A DNA stretch of 64,000 bases from the NCBI GenBank assembly GCA_035566435.1, contig DATMRF010000117.1, positions 62,001 to 126,000 of the forward strand, written 5' to 3'. The stretch is from DATMRF01 sp035566435. GTDB taxonomy: Bacteria; Verrucomicrobiota; Verrucomicrobiia; Limisphaerales; UBA8199. Shown here piece after piece: positions 1 through 8,511 of this stretch. Numbering within the stretch: the first letter of the stretch is position 1; each line of letters begins with the position of its first letter. The translations under genes were made by a program, and so were the position numbers. Below the pieces are notes generated by a model. The model searched no databases. It was not told where the DNA came from and saw nothing but the letters and a program-made list of their open reading frames with translations.

Positions 1-1389
1 CTCGGCCACTGGTGGGGCGGCGATTTGCTTGTCGACGCTCGTTTTCCATTCGTCGCCGAGTTCCGCCAAGGTTTTGCCGGTGCCCGCTTTCCACAAGTCA
101 TCGGTGGATTTGCCTTCACGGCAGGTCGCGTTCAGTTTTTTGATTAAACCCTTGTCGTAGGTCTCGACCACATAGTTCAGGAAATTAGCGCTCATGCGGT
201 AGCCCGCGTCGTATTTGAGTGAAAGATTCCTGCGTGTTCGCAACCAGGTAATATCCGCGCCGTGGCTTTGCGGCTCGTAGATGAACCAGCGGATGTAATC
301 GGGAATGCCCTCGACCAGCCAGCCTGGCGGGCGAACTCGGGGGACGTCCGGGTTGGCCCGACGGCCGCCGCCATAGCGCTGGATCACATGGACCTCCTCG
401 TGCAGGATTGCTCCCACGCCTTCACGGGTCAGTTCGTTCTTCAGCCAGGCTGAGTTTACAGTGACATTCGTTCCGCCCGTCGCGGCGACGCCACGCCCTG
501 GCCGGATGAGCACGCGGAACGCTTTCGGGGGGTTATAACCGTCGCTCGCGAGCATCGCGGCGATTTTGGGATACCACTCCGCCAGAACCGGCGCCAATTT
601 GTTCTCGGCCCAGTCCTTCAAATCGGGTGCGCCGGAGGTATCGATCGCAATTTCGCAGTAACCATCCGACGAACGGGTCACGTACGGCTCTCCGGGCGCG
701 TTGCCCGCCGTATCAGCCGCGCCCCCTTCTCCGACGACATCGACCTCGCTGAAGAACGTGTTGCCGAAGTCATCCGTGTCCTCTGTCCGTGAAATATCAA
801 ACAGCAGGTATTGAAAACTCCCAAGCTTTCCCTCGGAATCGGCGATGCTCACGCCGTACTGCCCACCGGCATCGCCGCTCTTGGGCCGCGTATCGACTTT
901 CGCGACCAGGTTCCAGCCGCAGGCCTCCGGGTCCGACCCTTTCTTCGGCCGCGCATTGAACCCGTCGGCCTTGCCGTCAGCGCCGTAGAGTTTGTAAAGC
1001 TGGGGCCCGCGATCGCGCGGATGCCACGAATAGGTATTCACCTGCGAAATCGCGACGGCGGCGCCAAGATCGACCGACACCCTGCCGCCATCTGTTCCGG
1101 CATCGAAAAAGAAATTCTCGCCTGGTTGGTCTTCTGCAGTCGAGCCTTTGCCATCGTGCAACTTGTCGAGGTCGCCGCCATTGGCGTCCCGCACGCCGTC
1201 CACAACAGAGAATTCCGCCTTCGTCGCGGCGTCCATGCCCGAGGGCGGGGGAACGTTTTTGAACTTGAACGCCGCGCTCGCGTGTTCGTTGTCGTTATGG
1301 TCAATGACGATTTTAACCTCGCCGGGAGCGATTGCTCCGGAGAGGAGAAAAGTCGAGGCGCCGAGGGCAAGGAGGGCAAAGTTTTTCAT
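1..1389 (-). CDS. Secreted basic secretory protein (BSP) family metallopeptidase, C-terminus cut by window edge
   Basis: The frame is open from an ATG at 1389 to base 1 (463 codons) with no stop, so the C-terminus lies outside the window. A signal peptide is evident: MKNFALLALG, a hydrophobic stretch, then SGAIA before PGEV. Residues about 25-220 resemble a beta-sandwich of the discoidin kind. The C-terminal half carries the zinc-peptidase motif HEEVH at residues 330-334 followed by GWLVEGIPDYIR, typical of the plant/bacterial basic secretory protein family (PF04450). The likely role is a secreted or periplasmic zinc peptidase. The family assignment is from motifs only, and the substrate is unknown. 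Confidence 0.8.
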   Translation of the reverse strand, partial: MKNFALLALGASTFLLSGAIAPGEVKIVIDHNDNEHASAAFKFKNVPPPSGMDAATKAEFSVVDGVRDANGGDLDKLHDGKGSTAEDQPGENFFFDAGTDGGRVSVDLGAAVAISQVNTYSWHPRDRGPQLYKLYGADGKADGFNARPKKGSDPEACGWNLVAKVDTRPKSGDAGGQYGVSIADSEGKLGSFQYLLFDISRTEDTDDFGNTFFSEVDVVGEGGAADTAGNAPGEPYVTRSSDGYCEIAIDTSGAPDLKDWAENKLAPVLAEWYPKIAAMLASDGYNPPKAFRVLIRPGRGVAATGGTNVTVNSAWLKNELTREGVGAILHEEVHVIQRYGGGRRANPDVPRVRPPGWLVEGIPDYIRWFIYEPQSHGADITWLRTRRNLSLKYDAGYRMSANFLNYVVETYDKGLIKKLNATCREGKSTDDLWKAGTGKTLAELGDEWKTSVDKQIAAPPVAE

Positions 1390-1551
1390 GCGATTTGGCT
1401 GCGCGTCCGAAACGCGGTCATGCTAATGGCCGTTCTTGCGAAGAAAAGGCAAAAATGGGGAGCGTGAATGCGAGGGGTTACTTTCCAGTTTCGCCTGGGG
1501 CAGAGGCGGGGTAGGGTAGGGGGTCACCCGGCATAACGACGCAGCATCATT

Positions 1552-1989
1552 ATGGGCAAAGATATCGACATTAAGCAGGAAATTGAATCTTCGCTGGCGG
1601 CCGTGCAGCGGCTGCGCGATCGCCGGGCCACGTTGCTCGAGGAAATTCAGGAAATCGATCGCTCGCTGGAGGGCATGCAGAAGCAGATCGTTGAGATTCT
1701 GGGGGCCGCTCCCATTGCGTCGGCACCGCAGACATTCTCAGCCAGAATGGTCGAGAAGAAAACCCTCAAACGGGAGCCGGAGCTGACCGTCAATGCCGCC
1801 GTGCTCGAAGTTATTCTCGGCGCCGGCGACGAGATCAGCAAATCCGAAATCCGCATCCAATCAATGAAACTCGCCGGGGCCTTCTCGGAATCGGCCCTGA
1901 ACGCCGCGCTCATGCACTGGGTGGACGAGGGAAACATCGAAAATACCTCCCGGGGTTACTATGCGGCAGTGTCAGCCCGCGGCCGGTAA
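1552..1989 (+). CDS. Hypothetical protein: N-terminal coiled coil, C-terminal winged-helix-like region
   Basis: This is a 145-residue protein. Residues about 5-50 are rich in heptad-spaced Leu/Ile and charged residues (AAVQRLRDRRATLLEEIQEI) and look like a coiled coil. After a short linker, residues 75-140 contain helices and a final strand-like segment (GNIENTSRGYYAAV) that could be a small winged-helix fold, so DNA binding is possible but unproven. No named family was recognised. It stands alone, 163 bases after the divergent start of the BSP peptidase and about 200 bases before the toxin-antitoxin pair. Confidence 0.65.
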   Translation: MGKDIDIKQEIESSLAAVQRLRDRRATLLEEIQEIDRSLEGMQKQIVEILGAAPIASAPQTFSARMVEKKTLKREPELTVNAAVLEVILGAGDEISKSEIRIQSMKLAGAFSESALNAALMHWVDEGNIENTSRGYYAAVSARGR

Positions 1990-2200
1990 GTTCTTCTGAC
2001 GAGGTTCCGTCATACACACCATTACCGTGCGGATCGTAATCGGACGGATCGGGCCCCGCCTGTTGGAAAATCGCTTGAAATGGAATCCTGCGTGCGGCTG
2101 GAGTGATCCACGCCACCTGATTTCAAGCCGCTGACGGTTCGGCCTTTGGGCACTCATTTCGTCCTTGCTTGGAGAGCGTCCATCAGCGATGTTGGACACC

Positions 2201-2437
2201 ATGAAAACTTTGACAACCAGGGAGTTCTTTCACTCCCCTGGGATCGTGAAGGCGTTACAGGCCGGACAATCCATCGTGGTGACGGACAACGGCAAACCTG
2301 CCTTGATTGTGACCAAGGCAGGCAAACGCCCCCGCAAGACGCGAGCAGACCTCGAACGGGAAGCGCGCGAGATTTGTCCTCAGTCAAAACCTCAAACAAA
2401 CTTCACTGCAGCTTTGGCGCAACTTAAGACCCGATGA
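2201..2437 (+). CDS. Phd/YefM-type antitoxin
   Basis: This is a 78-residue protein beginning MKTLTTREFF. ATG 2201 was chosen because family members usually begin this way; in-frame ATG 2189 and TTG 2165 are alternatives. The N-terminal strand-helix (TTREFFHSPGIVKAL) followed by GQSIVVTDNGKPALIV is the classic Phd/YefM DNA-binding fold. The charged C-terminal tail would wrap the toxin. The stop overlaps the next start in an ATGA junction at 2434-2437, so the two genes are translationally coupled. By analogy with other pairs, the antitoxin and the complex should repress their own promoter. Confidence 0.82.
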   Translation: MKTLTTREFFHSPGIVKALQAGQSIVVTDNGKPALIVTKAGKRPRKTRADLEREAREICPQSKPQTNFTAALAQLKTR

Positions 2438-2889
2438 TTTACGCGGACACGAGTTTCCTGTTAGCCACTCGCGTCCGGCGCGACACGTTCCACAGGTCGG
2501 CGCTTGATTTCTACGAAGAGCACCAGGAAGAAATCTGGCTCTGGTGCCCCTGGCACCGCGTCGAGGTGTTCAACTCGATCCGGCAGCTCGTTCGCCATCC
2601 CGACGTCGCCCGACGACTATCACTGTCGGAGGCCAAGGCCTTGATTCACCGATTGGAAACCGACGTTCGGCTGGGTCATTTCACGCATTTGGAAGCCGAC
2701 TGGCGCGACGTTTTGCGGACCGCCAACGAAACGAGCATTGCCCATGCCTTCGATTACTCCTCTCGCGCTCCCGATCTATTGCACGTCGCTTACGCAAAGG
2801 AACTTGCGGCGGAACTGTTTGTCACGTTCGACGAGGACCAATGGCGACTGGCTGAGGCGTCGGGCCTGAAGGCAGTGCGACCTGGATGA
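2434..2889 (+). CDS. PIN-domain (VapC-like) ribonuclease toxin
   Basis: This is a 151-residue single PIN domain. The acidic metal-binding residues expected for the fold are visible: D5 (MIYADTSFL), E44 (WHRVEVFN), D114 (RAPDLLHVAYA), and D133/D135 (VTFDEDQWRLA). VapC-like proteins are Mg2+/Mn2+-dependent RNases that cleave tRNA or rRNA when their antitoxin is degraded. The gene overlaps the Phd-like antitoxin by 4 bases, so this is a type II toxin-antitoxin module of the mixed Phd/VapC kind. No frame damage is visible. The RNA target cannot be inferred. Confidence 0.88.
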   Translation: MIYADTSFLLATRVRRDTFHRSALDFYEEHQEEIWLWCPWHRVEVFNSIRQLVRHPDVARRLSLSEAKALIHRLETDVRLGHFTHLEADWRDVLRTANETSIAHAFDYSSRAPDLLHVAYAKELAAELFVTFDEDQWRLAEASGLKAVRPG

Positions 2890-3004
2890 CGCTCCTTCCC
2901 CGACACGCTGGGCTATCCGCCTGAAACTCCAAGCCGGAGCGGGACACCGGCCCCCATCGGAGGGATGGTCAGTTAGCCCTGATGCGAATGCTTTCTATGA
3001 AAAT

Positions 3005-5656
3005 ATGAACGTGGGATCCAAAGACTCAGCAGCCACCAAGCCAGTGAGCCTCCGGCTGAAACTCGCGGTCCGCGGTGCCGTCCAGGGGGTGGGTTTTCGC
3101 CCGTTCGTTTTTCGGCTCGCGACTGAGCTCGGCCTCAAGGGCTGGGTTAATAACTCGCCTCAAGGGGTCTTCATTGAGATTGAAGGGCGCCAACCCGGCC
3201 CCGAAAAGTTTCTGTTCCGCCTCGAAGCCGAGAAACCGCCGCGCAGTTTCATTCGGAGCCTCGAATCCTTCTGGCTCGACCCCGTCGGTTACACCGATTT
3301 TGAAATCCGCGCGAGCGAGACTGGTGGAGTCAAATCTGCTTTCGTGCTGCCGGACATCGCCACCTGCCCGGACTGTCTGCGGGAGATCTTCGATCCTCAG
3401 GACCGCCGGTATTTGTATGCGTTTGCCAATTGCACGAATTGCGGCCCTCGCTTCAGCATCATCGAAGCGTTGCCGTACGACCGTGCCCACACCTCGATGA
3501 GATGCTTCACGATGTGTCCACAGTGCCAGGCCGAGTATGATGACCCGCAGAACCGGCGTTTCCATGCCCAGCCGAATGCCTGCCCGGCTTGCGGCCCGAA
3601 ACTCGAACTCTGGGACTCGCAAGGAAAGCCGCTCGGATCCTCGTCTAACGAGGGCAGCCGGGAGGCGTTAGAGGCCGCCGCCACCGCGCTTCGGGCGGGC
3701 AGGGTCGTTGCCCTGAAGGGCCTGGGCGGGTTCCATCTCCTGGTTGACGCACGCGACGACGTGGCCGTGCGCCGCCTCCGCGAATTGAAGCATCGCGAAG
3801 AAAAGCCGTTCGCGCTGATGTTTCCCTCGCTCGAGACCGCGCGGGCGGTCTGCGAGGTATCTCCTATGGAAGAGCGGCTGCTGCGCTCGCCGGAATGCCC
3901 CATCGTCATCTTGCGCCGGCATGATGCCTCACGCCTCACGCCTCATGTATCCCCCTGTTCTTGCGTCGCCCCCAACAATCCATATTTGGGGGTTATGCTC
4001 CCCTACACGCCTTTGCATCATTTGCTGCTCTCGTCGCTCGGGTGCCCCGTCGTCGCCACCAGCGGCAACTTGAGTGACGAGCCGATTTGCATCGATGAGC
4101 GCGAGGCGCTGATACGACTCGGCGGCATTGCCGACCTCTTCCTCGTTCACAACCGCCCAATTGTGCGCCACGTGGACGACTCGATCGTGCGCGTCATGGC
4201 CGGTCGAGAGATGGTTCTGCGCCGTGCCAGAGGGTATGCGCCGCTTCCTGTAGCGTATGTACAGGGTCGTGGACGGCTACGCCCCCTGGGCAAGCAGGAG
4301 GAGCGAGATTCTCCGGGGACGTGGCCGTCGCCACCGCATTCCGGGAGTGTGCCGCTTTCTTCCGCGTCCACGGCGGGAGCGGAGCCCGCTCTGCAAGGCA
4401 CGAAACCCGGCCCCGGCGTTCAAGAGGCGAACGAATCCGCACCCCTTAGCCCCGCCTCGAGCGTTCTTGCTGTCGGAGCCCATCTAAAGAACGCCATCGC
4501 CCTCTCGGTCTGCTCTCAAGTCTTCATCAGCCAGCACATCGGCGATTTGGAAACCGAGCCGGCTCACCGGGCCTTCCAGCGAGTGATTGCTGATTTCCAA
4601 AAACTCTACGAAACGGAACCCGCCATCATTGCTGCTGACGCACATCCCGATTACCTCTCAACCAGGTTTGCGCGCACCTGGGAGGGCGAGCGTCCCCGCG
4701 AGCCCCATCCATCCCAAGATCAGGGTTCGCGGGGACGCTTGCCCTGCCGGGCGGCTCCGTCCCCCCGACGGTATGTGAGCGTTCAGCACCACGTCGCCCA
4801 CGTCTTGTCTTGCATGGCCGAAAACGAGCTGAAGCCGCCTTTGCTGGGAGTCGCGTGGGACGGGACCGGCTACGGCCTTGACGGTACCGTTTGGGGCGGC
4901 GAGTTCTTCCTGGTTACAGAACAGGCGTGCGACCGCGTCGCACACTTGCGCCCCTTTCGCCTGCCGGGTGGCGACCAGGCCATCAAAGAGCCGCGCCGGA
5001 CCGCCCTTGGCATGCTTTTCGAGGCTCTAGGCGAAGACGCATTCACAAAGGGCGATTTGGCCCCTGTGCGCGCCTGCTCGGCGACCGAACTGGCGTCCTT
5101 TAAAGCCATGCTGGTTCGCCAACTCAATTCGCCACTCACCTCGAGCGCGGGGCGTCTCTTCGATGCCGTCGCTTCCTTCGCCGGGTTGCGGCAGCGGGTC
5201 CGTTTTGAAGGCCAGGCCGCCATGGAACTCGAATTCGCTATCGCCGACTGCGACACCGCCGAAGCCTATCCCCTGCCGATTCTTGACTCTGCGCCCCCGT
5301 CCGAATCACCAGTCGGCAACTCCGCACTGCGCACTGCGCACTGCGCACTTCTTTTGGACTGGTCCGCGCTGCTCCAGACTCTCCTGGCCGACCTCGGCCA
5401 CCAGGTCCCCCCAAGTATCGTGTCGGCCAAATTCCATAACGCCCTTGTCGAAGGTATCGTCTCAATCGCTCGGCGCACCGGCCAGGAACGCGTCGTCCTT
5501 TCGGGCGGCTGTTTCCAAAACCGTTACCTTACTGAGCGCGCTATCCGCCGGTTGCAGCAGGAAGGCTTCCGTCCCTATTGGCACCAGCGCGTGCCGCCCA
5601 ATGATGGCGGAATCTGTTTGGGCCAAATCGTTGCTGCACTGCGCCAAAACGTGTAG
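3005..5656 (+). CDS. hypF: Carbamoyltransferase HypF (hydrogenase maturation)
   Basis: HypF carbamoylates the C-terminal cysteine of HypE, the first step in making the cyanide ligands of the [NiFe]-hydrogenase active site. Domains in order are: acylphosphatase (VQGVGFRPFVFRLA, residues about 20-110); two zinc fingers with cysteines 121/124/143/146 and 171/174/193/196, exactly the CX2CX18CX2C spacing of HypF; a YrdC-like domain (about 220-410); and a Kae1-like domain (VQHHVAHVLSCMAE onward). At 883 residues it is longer than usual (about 750). The excess lies in two low-complexity inserts, residues about 425-485 and 559-587, that coincide with palindromic repeats found elsewhere in the window. 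It heads a four-gene hyp operon. Confidence 0.95.
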   Translation: MNVGSKDSAATKPVSLRLKLAVRGAVQGVGFRPFVFRLATELGLKGWVNNSPQGVFIEIEGRQPGPEKFLFRLEAEKPPRSFIRSLESFWLDPVGYTDFEIRASETGGVKSAFVLPDIATCPDCLREIFDPQDRRYLYAFANCTNCGPRFSIIEALPYDRAHTSMRCFTMCPQCQAEYDDPQNRRFHAQPNACPACGPKLELWDSQGKPLGSSSNEGSREALEAAATALRAGRVVALKGLGGFHLLVDARDDVAVRRLRELKHREEKPFALMFPSLETARAVCEVSPMEERLLRSPECPIVILRRHDASRLTPHVSPCSCVAPNNPYLGVMLPYTPLHHLLLSSLGCPVVATSGNLSDEPICIDEREALIRLGGIADLFLVHNRPIVRHVDDSIVRVMAGREMVLRRARGYAPLPVAYVQGRGRLRPLGKQEERDSPGTWPSPPHSGSVPLSSASTAGAEPALQGTKPGPGVQEANESAPLSPASSVLAVGAHLKNAIALSVCSQVFISQHIGDLETEPAHRAFQRVIADFQKLYETEPAIIAADAHPDYLSTRFARTWEGERPREPHPSQDQGSRGRLPCRAAPSPRRYVSVQHHVAHVLSCMAENELKPPLLGVAWDGTGYGLDGTVWGGEFFLVTEQACDRVAHLRPFRLPGGDQAIKEPRRTALGMLFEALGEDAFTKGDLAPVRACSATELASFKAMLVRQLNSPLTSSAGRLFDAVASFAGLRQRVRFEGQAAMELEFAIADCDTAEAYPLPILDSAPPSESPVGNSALRTAHCALLLDWSALLQTLLADLGHQVPPSIVSAKFHNALVEGIVSIARRTGQERVVLSGGCFQNRYLTERAIRRLQQEGFRPYWHQRVPPNDGGICLGQIVAALRQNV
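4315..4335 (+). repeat. Type A palindromic repeat half-copy inside hypF
   Basis: The bases GGGGACGTGGCCGTCGCC match the core of the palindrome that flanks the RAYT at 25,791-26,492 (GGGGACGTGGCCGTCCCC) with one change. Here it is read in frame as GTWPSP within a proline/serine-rich stretch between the YrdC and Kae1 domains of HypF. An old insertion drifting within coding sequence is an inference from the sequence match and the extra protein length. Confidence 0.5.
4680..4748 (+). repeat. Type B palindromic repeat inserted in frame in hypF
   Basis: The left arm is 4680-4704 and the right arm 4724-4748; the right arm is the reverse complement of the left at 22 of 25 positions. The same 25-bp arm recurs in noncoding DNA at 52637-52662 and as a pair at 56002-56070. 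In HypF it encodes about 27 extra residues (starting WEGERPREPHP) between FART and YVSVQHHVAH, where HypF proteins normally have a short loop. The frame is preserved, so the protein probably tolerates the insert as a surface loop. Confidence 0.75.
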
Positions 5657-5667
5657 CCTGGGAGCCG

Positions 5668-5979
5668 ATGTGTTTAGCTGTTCCAGGCAAAATCACCAGT
5701 ATCAGCGGCGATGACCCGCTGACCCGAACCGGCAAAGTCGATTTCGGCGGCATTCTCAAAGAAGTCAGCCTTGCGTATGTCCCCGAGGCCTGCGTCGGAG
5801 AGTACGTGATCGTCCACGTCGGTTTCGCGATCAGCCGCCTCGATGAAGCGGAGGCAAACAAAGTTTTCGAATACCTCCGCGAAATGCACGAATTGAGCGA
5901 GTTGGAAGACCACGAAAGGCCTGGTCGCATCTCGCCCGCACCTGCGGCCGGTCACCCTGGGAAAGTGGCAGGCGGTTGA
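5668..5979 (+). CDS. hypC: Hydrogenase assembly chaperone HypC
   Basis: This is a 103-residue protein beginning MCLAVPGKI; the N-terminal cysteine after Met is the hallmark of HypC/HupF and is essential for binding iron and the hydrogenase large subunit. HypC forms a complex with HypD that carries the Fe(CN)2CO group. An OB-like beta barrel is suggested by the following strands (VDFGGILKEVSLAYV and GEYVIVHVGFAISRLDE). It starts 11 bases after the hypF stop and ends 12 bases before hypD. The C-terminal tail after ELEDHERP is somewhat longer than in many HypC proteins. Confidence 0.95.
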   Translation: MCLAVPGKITSISGDDPLTRTGKVDFGGILKEVSLAYVPEACVGEYVIVHVGFAISRLDEAEANKVFEYLREMHELSELEDHERPGRISPAPAAGHPGKVAGG

Positions 5980-5991
5980 GTTCGGAACTCA

Positions 5992-7077
5992 ATGAAGTAC
6001 ATCGACGAATATCGCGACGCGGAGGCTGCGCGGAAATACGCGCATGAAATCGCCCGCATCACCACGCGACCGTGGGCGCTTATGGAGGTGTGCGGCGGCC
6101 AGACTCACGCGATCGTTAAATTCGGCCTCGACGAGCTTCTGCCCCGAAACCTGGAATTGATCCACGGTCCCGGCTGCCCGGTCTGTGTGACTCCTCTTGA
6201 ATTGATCGATAAAGCGCTTCAGATCGCTGCTCGGCCTGACGTGATTTTTTGCTCATTCGGCGACATGCTCCGTGTGCCGGGCAGCGCGACGGATTTGCTT
6301 TCAGTCAAAGCCGCGGGGGGCGACGTTCGCATCGTTTATTCGCCTTTGGATGCGGTGAAATTGGCCGGGCAAAATCCCGCCAAAGAAGTCGTGTTCTTTG
6401 GCGTCGGCTTTGAAACCACCGCGCCGGCGACGGCCATGGCGGTCTATCAAGCGGCACAGAAAGGGCTGAAGAATTTTTCGCTGCTGGTTTCGCACGTGCT
6501 CGTGCCGCCGGCCATGGAAGCGATCCTGCGTTCGCCCGAGCGCCGTGTGCAGGCCTTTCTGGCCGCCGGCCACGTCTGCACCGTTATGGGTTATGACGAA
6601 TACCTGCCGCTCGCCTCAAAATATCGCGTGCCCATCGTCGTCACCGGGTTCGAGCCTCTCGACATCCTGCAGGGAGTTTTCATGTGCGTCGAACAGTTGG
6701 AAAACGGGCGCGCCGAGGTGGAAAATCAATACAGCCGCTCCGTCCGCCAGGAAGGCAACCGCCCGGCACAGCAGCTTATTCGCGAAGTGTTCCAGGTCAT
6801 CCCGCGCAAGTGGCGCGGGATCGGCGAAATCCAGCAAAGTGGCCTGGGCCTCAGCCCGGCCTATACCGCCTACGATGCCGAGCGGAAATTCGGGGTGGCT
6901 GAGTTGCGGGTCGAGGAACCAACCGAATGCTTGAGCGGCCAGGTGTTGCAGGGAAAAATCAAGCCCCATGAATGTCCCGCGTTCGGCACGCGCTGCACGC
7001 CGGAGCATCCACTGGGAGCAACCATGGTCTCTAGCGAGGGGGCTTGCGCAGCCTACTATCGCTATCGCCCTTCCTGA
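5992..7077 (+). CDS. hypD: Hydrogenase formation protein HypD
   Basis: This is a 361-residue protein of normal HypD length. HypD is the [4Fe-4S] protein that, with HypC, assembles the Fe(CN)2CO unit before insertion into the hydrogenase large subunit. Diagnostic segments are MEVCGGQTHAI near residues 25-35, HGPGCPVCVTP near 60, and the C-terminal cluster-binding cysteines in CPAFGTRCTPEHPLGA and SSEGACAAYY. The frame is intact. Its stop is followed two bases later by the hypE ATG, so the two are almost certainly co-translated. Confidence 0.95.
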   Translation: MKYIDEYRDAEAARKYAHEIARITTRPWALMEVCGGQTHAIVKFGLDELLPRNLELIHGPGCPVCVTPLELIDKALQIAARPDVIFCSFGDMLRVPGSATDLLSVKAAGGDVRIVYSPLDAVKLAGQNPAKEVVFFGVGFETTAPATAMAVYQAAQKGLKNFSLLVSHVLVPPAMEAILRSPERRVQAFLAAGHVCTVMGYDEYLPLASKYRVPIVVTGFEPLDILQGVFMCVEQLENGRAEVENQYSRSVRQEGNRPAQQLIREVFQVIPRKWRGIGEIQQSGLGLSPAYTAYDAERKFGVAELRVEEPTECLSGQVLQGKIKPHECPAFGTRCTPEHPLGATMVSSEGACAAYYRYRPS

Positions 7078-7079
7078 CC

Positions 7080-8135
7080 ATGCCTACTCCCCTCGAATTC
7101 GCCCCGTCGTGTCCTTTCCCGATCCAAAACTATCCGAACGTGCTGCTCGCGCACGGAGGCGGTGGGAAGCTGATGCACCAGCTTATCGGCAAGATGTTCG
7201 TGCCGGCTTTCCGTAACTCTTTGCTTGAGTCGCAGCACGACGCCAGCGTCTTTGAAATCGCAGGCCAGCGTCTGGCCCTGACCACCGATTCCTACGTCGT
7301 CCGGCCTTTATTTTTTCCCGGCGGCGATCTTGGCTCGCTGGCTGTGCACGGCACCGTTAACGACCTTGCGATGGCCGGCGCCCGGCCGCTTTATCTCAGC
7401 GCCTCGTTTATTATCGAGGAAGGTCTGCCGATGGACACCTTGTGGAAAATCGTCTCTTCGATGCAACAGGCGGCTCAGCAAGCCCGTGTGCAGATTATCA
7501 CCGGTGATACGAAGGTCGTGGATAAAGGCAAAGGTGACGGCTTGTTCATCAATACCACCGGCGTGGGTATCCTTGAGCATGCTCTCAAAATCGCGCCGCA
7601 AAGCGTCAAACCCGGTGATGTCATCCTGGTGAGCGGCGATGTCGGTCGCCACGGCATGGCCATTATGGCCGTGCGCGAAGGGTTGGAGTTCGAGAGCGCG
7701 ATCGAAAGCGACTCAGCGCCCCTGGCGGACGACGTGCTTCAGCTTCTCCGCGCGGGCATCGACGTCCATTGCCTGCGAGACCTCACGCGCGGGGGGCTGA
7801 CAAGTGTCCTCAACGAGATCGCCGAAGCGGCCAATTTGTTGCTTCAAGTGGAGGAGAAACTAATCCCGGTGCGTGAGGATGTCCGCGCGGCCTGCGAGAT
7901 TCTCGGCCTCGACCCCTTTCAGGTTGCCTGTGAGGGGCGGTTCGCCGCATTCGTGCCCGCACCCGATGCAGATCGGACTTTGGAGCTCCTGCGCACGCTT
8001 CCTAACGGCGCCGGTGCTGCTAGAATTGGAAGGGTGGCCGATCAACAGACGCCGAAAGTCTTGCTCGAGAGCGTCTTGGGCCCGCAGCGGATTCTCGATA
8101 TGGCCAGCGGGGAGCAGTTGCCGCGGATTTGCTGA
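7080..8135 (+). CDS. hypE: Carbamoyl dehydratase HypE
   Basis: This is a 351-residue AIR-synthase-fold ATPase. HypE receives a carbamoyl group from HypF on its C-terminal cysteine and dehydrates it to a thiocyanate, the source of the CN ligands. The protein ends in QLPRIC, the invariant PRIC tail. The N-terminal glycine loop (LLAHGGGGKLMHQLI), TTDSYVVRPLFFPGGDLG, and CLRDLTRGGL match the family. An upstream in-frame start at 7044 would overlap hypD by 34 bases; ATG 7080 is preferred because it lies 2 bases after the hypD stop and gives the standard length. Confidence 0.95.
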   Translation: MPTPLEFAPSCPFPIQNYPNVLLAHGGGGKLMHQLIGKMFVPAFRNSLLESQHDASVFEIAGQRLALTTDSYVVRPLFFPGGDLGSLAVHGTVNDLAMAGARPLYLSASFIIEEGLPMDTLWKIVSSMQQAAQQARVQIITGDTKVVDKGKGDGLFINTTGVGILEHALKIAPQSVKPGDVILVSGDVGRHGMAIMAVREGLEFESAIESDSAPLADDVLQLLRAGIDVHCLRDLTRGGLTSVLNEIAEAANLLLQVEEKLIPVREDVRAACEILGLDPFQVACEGRFAAFVPAPDADRTLELLRTLPNGAGAARIGRVADQQTPKVLLESVLGPQRILDMASGEQLPRIC

Positions 8136-8511
8136 CTTCACCGGCCGCGGCCCTGGCCGAGTGGGCGAGCGGGGCCGCAACGCCAAGCCGCTGAAACGCG
8201 AAAATTTGACATTCCCTAACCATCCGTTGTAAGTAGTTTTGATTGACTGACTTCCGCGTGTTTCCAGCGAAAAGAATCCGACTGCAACCGTCGCGCCGCC
8301 AGCGCGAAGTTTGTTTGCGTTAAGCTTCCTCCGTTTTGAACATTATTTCTCCGAATACGTCCAATACTTGGGTGAGTTAGGTTGTGGTGAGTGAGACGGC
8401 CCGGCATCGGGCCGTCTCTTTCTTTCCCGGTGAATCCCCTGGTTTGTTTTCAGCCGCGCCCTGGATTGTCGTCGTCCAGCCGGCATAGGATGTTTCTCTC
8501 AGAAGCAGTTT
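8136..8511 (+). other. Intergenic region after the hyp operon; possible small transcript
   Basis: No protein gene is supported here. A TTGACA hexamer lies at 8206-8211 with only a weak -10-like TTGTAA about 15-17 bases later, and a strong hairpin with a T-rich tail lies at 8393-8425. The space between could be a roughly 180-nt small RNA, or merely the hypE 3' region followed by a late terminator. Neither is shown by the sequence alone. Confidence 0.3.
8393..8425 (+). terminator. Intrinsic terminator-like hairpin
   Basis: A perfect 11-bp stem, GAGACGGCCCG (8393-8403) and CGGGCCGTCTC (8408-8418), closes on the loop GCAT and is followed directly by TTTCTTT. The plus strand is the likely sense because the T-run lies on that side. 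It would stop transcription coming from the hyp operon or from a small RNA starting near 8235, before the gene at 8512. Confidence 0.7.

Noticed and set aside
1910..2116. Minus-strand frame with PDPSDYDPHGNGVYDG resembling a calcium-binding or dockerin-like piece
   Set aside because: It is short, overlaps a plausible plus-strand gene end, and lacks the rest of a domain; it could be a decayed fragment but cannot be supported.
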